Assembly: GCA_016234655.1 (NCBI GenBank)
Contig: JACRAU010000011.1
Span: forward strand, 62,001 to 126,000
Length of the DNA: 64,000 nucleotides
From: Betaproteobacteria bacterium
GTDB taxonomy: Bacteria; Pseudomonadota; Gammaproteobacteria; Burkholderiales; Thiobacillaceae
Reading direction: 5' to 3'
Below are positions 60,866-64,000 of this stretch, piece after piece. Numbering within the stretch: position 1 is the first letter of the stretch; each line of letters begins with the position of its first letter. A program made the translations under genes and the position numbers. Under the pieces are notes generated by a model that was not told the origin of the DNA, made no database searches, and saw nothing but the letters and a program-made list of their open reading frames with translations.

Positions 60866-61861
60866 ATGAGCGAACATAGCCTTGAAAATTACGATATGTA
60901 TGCCTCCACGCCATTCCCAAAAATGGTGGTTATCGCGTTTACGTATGTCTGTAATGCCTTGTGTCCCGGATGCGCCTATACGAATTCGTCCATCCGCTCG
61001 GATTATAAGGACACCAAGCATATGCCCGAGGGAACCTTCAAGAAGATCGCGGATGAGGTGGGCAAGCATGGTGCCTGGCTCAGGATCTCCGGGGGGGGCG
61101 AGCCGCTGATCCATCCGGAGGCCCTTCCTCTCATCGAGTACGCGAAGCAGGCCGGATGCCAGGTTGGCCTGATTACCAACGGATCGTTGCTGACGCGGCA
61201 AAAAGCGGAGCGATTGATGCGCGCCGGCCTGGATATGCTTGAATTTTCCGTAGACGCGGCGACAGCCGAGGATTATGAAATTGTCCGCAAGGGCCTGGAT
61301 TTCGACAAATTGGTGGCGAATGTACGGGCCGCCAGGGAAATGCGCGACGCACAGGGCTTCAAAACCCGAATCATCGCCTCGGCGGTCAACCAAAAAACCA
61401 TCGATATCGATGCGGCCGAAAGGTTCTGGAGCCCCTATGTCGATCTGTTCCAGAAAAGAAAATTTCTTACCTGGGGGATCAATTCCCTGGCGAATTCCGC
61501 TGACCCAGTTCCATACATCAAAAAGGAAGACCGGATTCCATGCCCGATCATCTTTGATCGGCTATTGATCGACAGCAAGGGGCGCGCGGCATTTTGCATT
61601 TATGACATCGCCGGCGTTACCGACATGGGTAACGTCAATGAAATGTCCATTCACGAGATATGGACCGGCGCGAAGTTCCAGGATATCCGGCAGGCCCATC
61701 TGAGCGGGCATGGGTACGATATCGATATCTGTTCCACTTGCGAGGATGCCCAATACCGCTCGTGGAAACACAACTACTGGAAGATTGTCGATGTGGCTGC
61801 CGAGAGCCGGGATGCCGCCGTTCGATCAGGGGTTGGCGGCAATCCTGACAAGGGGGAGTGA
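60866..61861 (+). CDS. Radical SAM enzyme inserted between wbqC-rmlB copies
   Basis: The 331-residue protein has the cluster motif CNALCPGC (in AFTYVCNALCPGCAYTN), the GGGEP motif (LRISGGGEPLIHPEA) and a C-terminal Cys region with CIYDIAG, GNVNEMSIHEIW and DICSTCEDA, which fits a SPASM-like auxiliary domain. It begins immediately after the last codons of the rmlB remnant. With the following methyltransferase it forms a two-gene insertion. Substrate unknown. Confidence 0.86.
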   Translation: MSEHSLENYDMYASTPFPKMVVIAFTYVCNALCPGCAYTNSSIRSDYKDTKHMPEGTFKKIADEVGKHGAWLRISGGGEPLIHPEALPLIEYAKQAGCQVGLITNGSLLTRQKAERLMRAGLDMLEFSVDAATAEDYEIVRKGLDFDKLVANVRAAREMRDAQGFKTRIIASAVNQKTIDIDAAERFWSPYVDLFQKRKFLTWGINSLANSADPVPYIKKEDRIPCPIIFDRLLIDSKGRAAFCIYDIAGVTDMGNVNEMSIHEIWTGAKFQDIRQAHLSGHGYDIDICSTCEDAQYRSWKHNYWKIVDVAAESRDAAVRSGVGGNPDKGE

Positions 61862-61868
61862 CCGGACA

Positions 61869-62723
61869 GTGGGCGGAATTCCCTTGATTGAGCGCCTGAT
61901 CGAGGCCATCAACCGATTTTTTCCAAAGGAAGACTGGTTCAGGGCGCTCAATCAGGAACCCCGGGATGCCCTACGTTATGCCATGAAGGGGGGGGAGGTC
62001 GTTTTGGCCCAATTCCATGGGTATAACGATCTGCGGGATAAGGTGGTACTGGATTATGGCTGCGGCGCGGGGGCGAAGACATGCTATTACGCCACGCTGG
62101 GTCCCAAGGAAGCCATCGGTGTCGATATCCATTCCAGGCAGGATGAGGTTGACGCCATGCTATCGCGGCAAGCCGAGCTGCCCGTGCGTTTTCTGTCTCT
62201 GGAGGCCTCGGGCCGCATCCCGCTGGACGCCGATTCGGTGGATGTGGCGATCAGTTCGGCGGTCTTCGAGCACGTGCTGGATCCAGAAGCGGCGCTTCGG
62301 GAGATTTTTCGCGTCTTGAAGCCCGGCGGCATGTTCCTTATGCGGTGGCATCCCTTCCTGACCCGTTATGGCGGCCATCTCGGGGGGGTCATCGGCATCC
62401 CCTACGCGCATGTCGTGTTTCCTGAAAAGGCATTGGTAAGAACATTTTTCAGGGGGGCGATGGCGATGTCCGGAGGGAAATTTTCTGGTTTGCTGTTATA
62501 TGAAAGCCTGAGTACGGATTCCATCCGCTTCATGGACATGGGCCTGTATTTCAACCGCCTGCGCGTGGCAGAAATGCGGCGTCTGGCCGCCTCGGCGGGG
62601 TTTTCTCTCGTGGCCGAGCGTTTTTTCCGGGGGACCCGCGAGACCCGTTTCGCCCGCCATCTCCCCATCGGGATGGTGGACTACTTCATCGACTACGATG
62701 TCTGCCTATTCCGGAAGCCCTAA
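61869..62723 (+). CDS. Class I SAM-dependent methyltransferase
   Basis: The roughly 284-residue protein carries the SAM motif VVLDYGCGAGAKTCYYA, the acidic motif II region IGVDIHSRQDEVD, and SSAVFEHVLDPEAALREIFRVLKPGGMFLMRWHPF. Substrate is unknown; methyltransferases in such loci act on sugars or lipid carriers. The GTG 8 bp after the radical SAM stop is chosen because of GGGGGAG upstream. The frame is open further 5' only as a shadow of the radical SAM gene. Confidence 0.83.
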   Translation: MGGIPLIERLIEAINRFFPKEDWFRALNQEPRDALRYAMKGGEVVLAQFHGYNDLRDKVVLDYGCGAGAKTCYYATLGPKEAIGVDIHSRQDEVDAMLSRQAELPVRFLSLEASGRIPLDADSVDVAISSAVFEHVLDPEAALREIFRVLKPGGMFLMRWHPFLTRYGGHLGGVIGIPYAHVVFPEKALVRTFFRGAMAMSGGKFSGLLLYESLSTDSIRFMDMGLYFNRLRVAEMRRLAASAGFSLVAERFFRGTRETRFARHLPIGMVDYFIDYDVCLFRKP

Positions 62724-62724
62724 A

Positions 62725-62778
62725 AGCTGGGACAACGCGCCGAGCGAGAACTTCTTCAACAGCTACAAAAATGAGCGC
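62725..62778 (+). mobile_element. Fragment of an IS3-family transposase gene
   Basis: The 18 codons encode SWDNAPSENFFNSYKNER. This matches the conserved DNAxxESFxxxLKxE stretch near the last catalytic Glu of IS3-family OrfB. Nothing else of the transposase survives. The fragment abuts the methyltransferase stop on one side and the truncated wbqC on the other, and so marks a rearrangement junction. Confidence 0.65.
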
Positions 62779-63170
62779 CTACTACCCCGAGTTGGAATCT
62801 TTGTTGTTGCGGTCTTGGCGTTATCTGCTTGACTCGGACCCAAGCCTGGCCGAGCACTTATGCCGATGGCTGAATGTCCAGAGTACAATATATCGATCAT
62901 CCGAATTAGGCATTCAATGGGGAGAGGAGCGAACGTTTGTTGGAGATAGGCAGCCATTTCGGCACTGACCGCTACCTGGGTGGCGGTGCCGCTCAAGACT
63001 ACCTGGATGTGGCGCGTTTCACCGCGCAAGGTATACAAGTCGAGTGGCAAAATTACCGACATCCAACCTATCCTCAGATGCATGGGGCGTTTTTGTCTCA
63101 TTTGTCGGCGCTGGATCTTCTGCTTAACGCTGGTCCGGCAAGCAGTCATATCCTGCGAGGAGAAACGTGA
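62777..63170 (+). pseudogene. Truncated, frameshifted second wbqC copy
   Basis: It corresponds to the last half of the wbqC at 60057 (from codon ~105, YPELESLLLRSWRYLLDSD). Its 5' half is replaced by the IS3 fragment. A single-base insertion near 62910, just after SSELGIQ, shifts the frame: the first part ends at 62968 and the rest (LEIGSHFGTDRYLGGG to PASSHILRGET) continues in another frame to 63170. The two copies share only about 60% of residues, so the duplication is not recent. Confidence 0.82.
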
Positions 63171-64000
63171 AAACCATACTCGTCACCGGCGGTGCCGGTT
63201 TTATCGGCAGTAACTTCGTCAACTATCTCTACACCCGCTATCCGGATTACCGCATCGTCGTTTTGGACGCTTTGACCTATGCCGGCAGTGTCCACAACTT
63301 GCCGGAGGGTGGCTTCGATTCTCAGCGTTTCGCCTTCTGGTATGGCAATGTGCTCAACGCCGACTTGGTGGATGCCCTGGTGGCAGAGGCGGATATCGTG
63401 GTGCATTTTGCCGCCGAGTCCCACGTTACTCGCTCCATCTTCGACAATCGTCAGTTCTTCGAAACCGACGTGCTGGGCACCCAGGTCATCGCCAATGCGG
63501 TGCTGCGTTACCGCAAGCAGGTGGACCGCTTCATCCACATTTCGACTTCAGAGGTCTATGGCTCCGCCCTAGCACCCTTGATGACCGAGGAACACCCGCT
63601 CAATCCGATGAGTCCCTATGCAGCAGCCAAGTGTGGAGCAGATCGGTTGGTCTACTCCTATTACCAAACCTACCGCATCCCGGCAGTCATTGTGCGGCCG
63701 TTCAACAACTACGGGCCGCGCCAGCATTTGGAAAAGGCGATACCGCGCTTTATCACCAGCTGCATCTTGGGCGAACCCATCACAGTGCATGGCGATGGTT
63801 CCGCCCGCCGCGATTTCATCCATGTGGATGATCATTGCACAGCCTTGGATCGTCTGATTCACGCCGAGCAGGGACGAGTCGTCGGCGAGGTCTTCAATCT
63901 GGGATCGGGGCGGGACATCAGCGTGCTGGAAATCGCCCAGGCCGTGCGAGTTGCCATGGCCTGCCCGGACGGCGAAATCCGTTTTGTGGGCGAACGCCCC
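63167..64000 (+). CDS. RmlB-like NAD-dependent nucleotide-sugar 4,6-dehydratase (5' part)
   Basis: 278 codons are present before the window ends. The Rossmann motif is VTGGAGFIGSNFV. Also seen are VLDALTYAGSVHNL, HFAAESHVTRSI (usually HVDRSI), STSEVYGSA and the active-site YAAAK, followed by RPFNNYGPRQHLEKAIPRFI. This is the extended-SDR dehydratase that makes 4-keto-6-deoxy sugars such as dTDP-4-keto-6-deoxyglucose. It starts at GTG overlapping the broken wbqC stop, with GAGGAG 8 bases upstream. It is the functional counterpart of the remnant at 60743. Confidence 0.88.
   Translation, partial: MKTILVTGGAGFIGSNFVNYLYTRYPDYRIVVLDALTYAGSVHNLPEGGFDSQRFAFWYGNVLNADLVDALVAEADIVVHFAAESHVTRSIFDNRQFFETDVLGTQVIANAVLRYRKQVDRFIHISTSEVYGSALAPLMTEEHPLNPMSPYAAAKCGADRLVYSYYQTYRIPAVIVRPFNNYGPRQHLEKAIPRFITSCILGEPITVHGDGSARRDFIHVDDHCTALDRLIHAEQGRVVGEVFNLGSGRDISVLEIAQAVRVAMACPDGEIRFVGERP

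Overview
The window is a GC-rich piece of chromosome that looks betaproteobacterial. The grounds are the gene families (DapC/DapD succinylase route, UbiG/Gph, LplT, QueF, CysL-like LysR), the tmRNA tag ANDESYALAA, and the dispersed palindromes of the kind common in Thiobacillus/Nitrosomonas-type genomes. No species can be named from sequence reading alone.

Layout. 1-2.5 kb: the end of a 2-oxoglutarate dehydrogenase E2 gene and the pxpBCA 5-oxoprolinase operon. 2.5-12 kb: four exported proteins (a trypsin-like protease with a large insertion, an M6-like metalloprotease with an odd zinc motif, a small exported protein and a lysyl-endopeptidase-like protease). Three of them end in related beta-rich modules. 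Interleaved are lysine-biosynthesis genes dapC/dapD, a DMT transporter and a VOC protein. 12-33 kb: mostly housekeeping genes (queF-kinase-PilZ, smc, two c-di-GMP GGDEF/EAL proteins, dinG with a HIRAN protein, tsaB-rimI-udg, lemA-TPM-TPM, lplT, a LysR regulator, ubiG-gph and ssrA).

33.46-42.81 kb: an integrated element at the 3' end of ssrA. It carries a tyrosine integrase, an AlpA-like regulator, a PriCT/Toprim/RepA-type replication protein, several small proteins and a right-hand cargo block of exported proteins. Paired GGGGGCAA boxes with the same 12-bp spacing lie inside each end, and a short imperfect att repeat bounds it.

43-53.5 kb: a radical SAM protein, a small exported protein, and a tightly coupled operon reading amino-acid dehydrogenase, 2-oxoacid:ferredoxin oxidoreductase (gamma-delta fusion, alpha, beta), acyl-CoA ligase and a formate-dehydrogenase-like molybdoenzyme. 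A GxxExxY gene bounded by about 29-bp inverted repeats interrupts this operon between the alpha and beta subunits.

53.7-64 kb: a surface-glycan or modification locus with an RmlD-like reductase, a WbjD/FnlC-like epimerase, a radical SAM/SPASM enzyme, an AsnB-type amidotransferase, a formyltransferase, WbqC, another radical SAM enzyme, a methyltransferase and an RmlB-like dehydratase. A wbqC-rmlB unit is present twice: the first rmlB copy and the second wbqC copy are broken, and the radical SAM/methyltransferase pair plus a scrap of IS3-type transposase sit between them. This locus and the ssrA element are the most likely places for undescribed biology.
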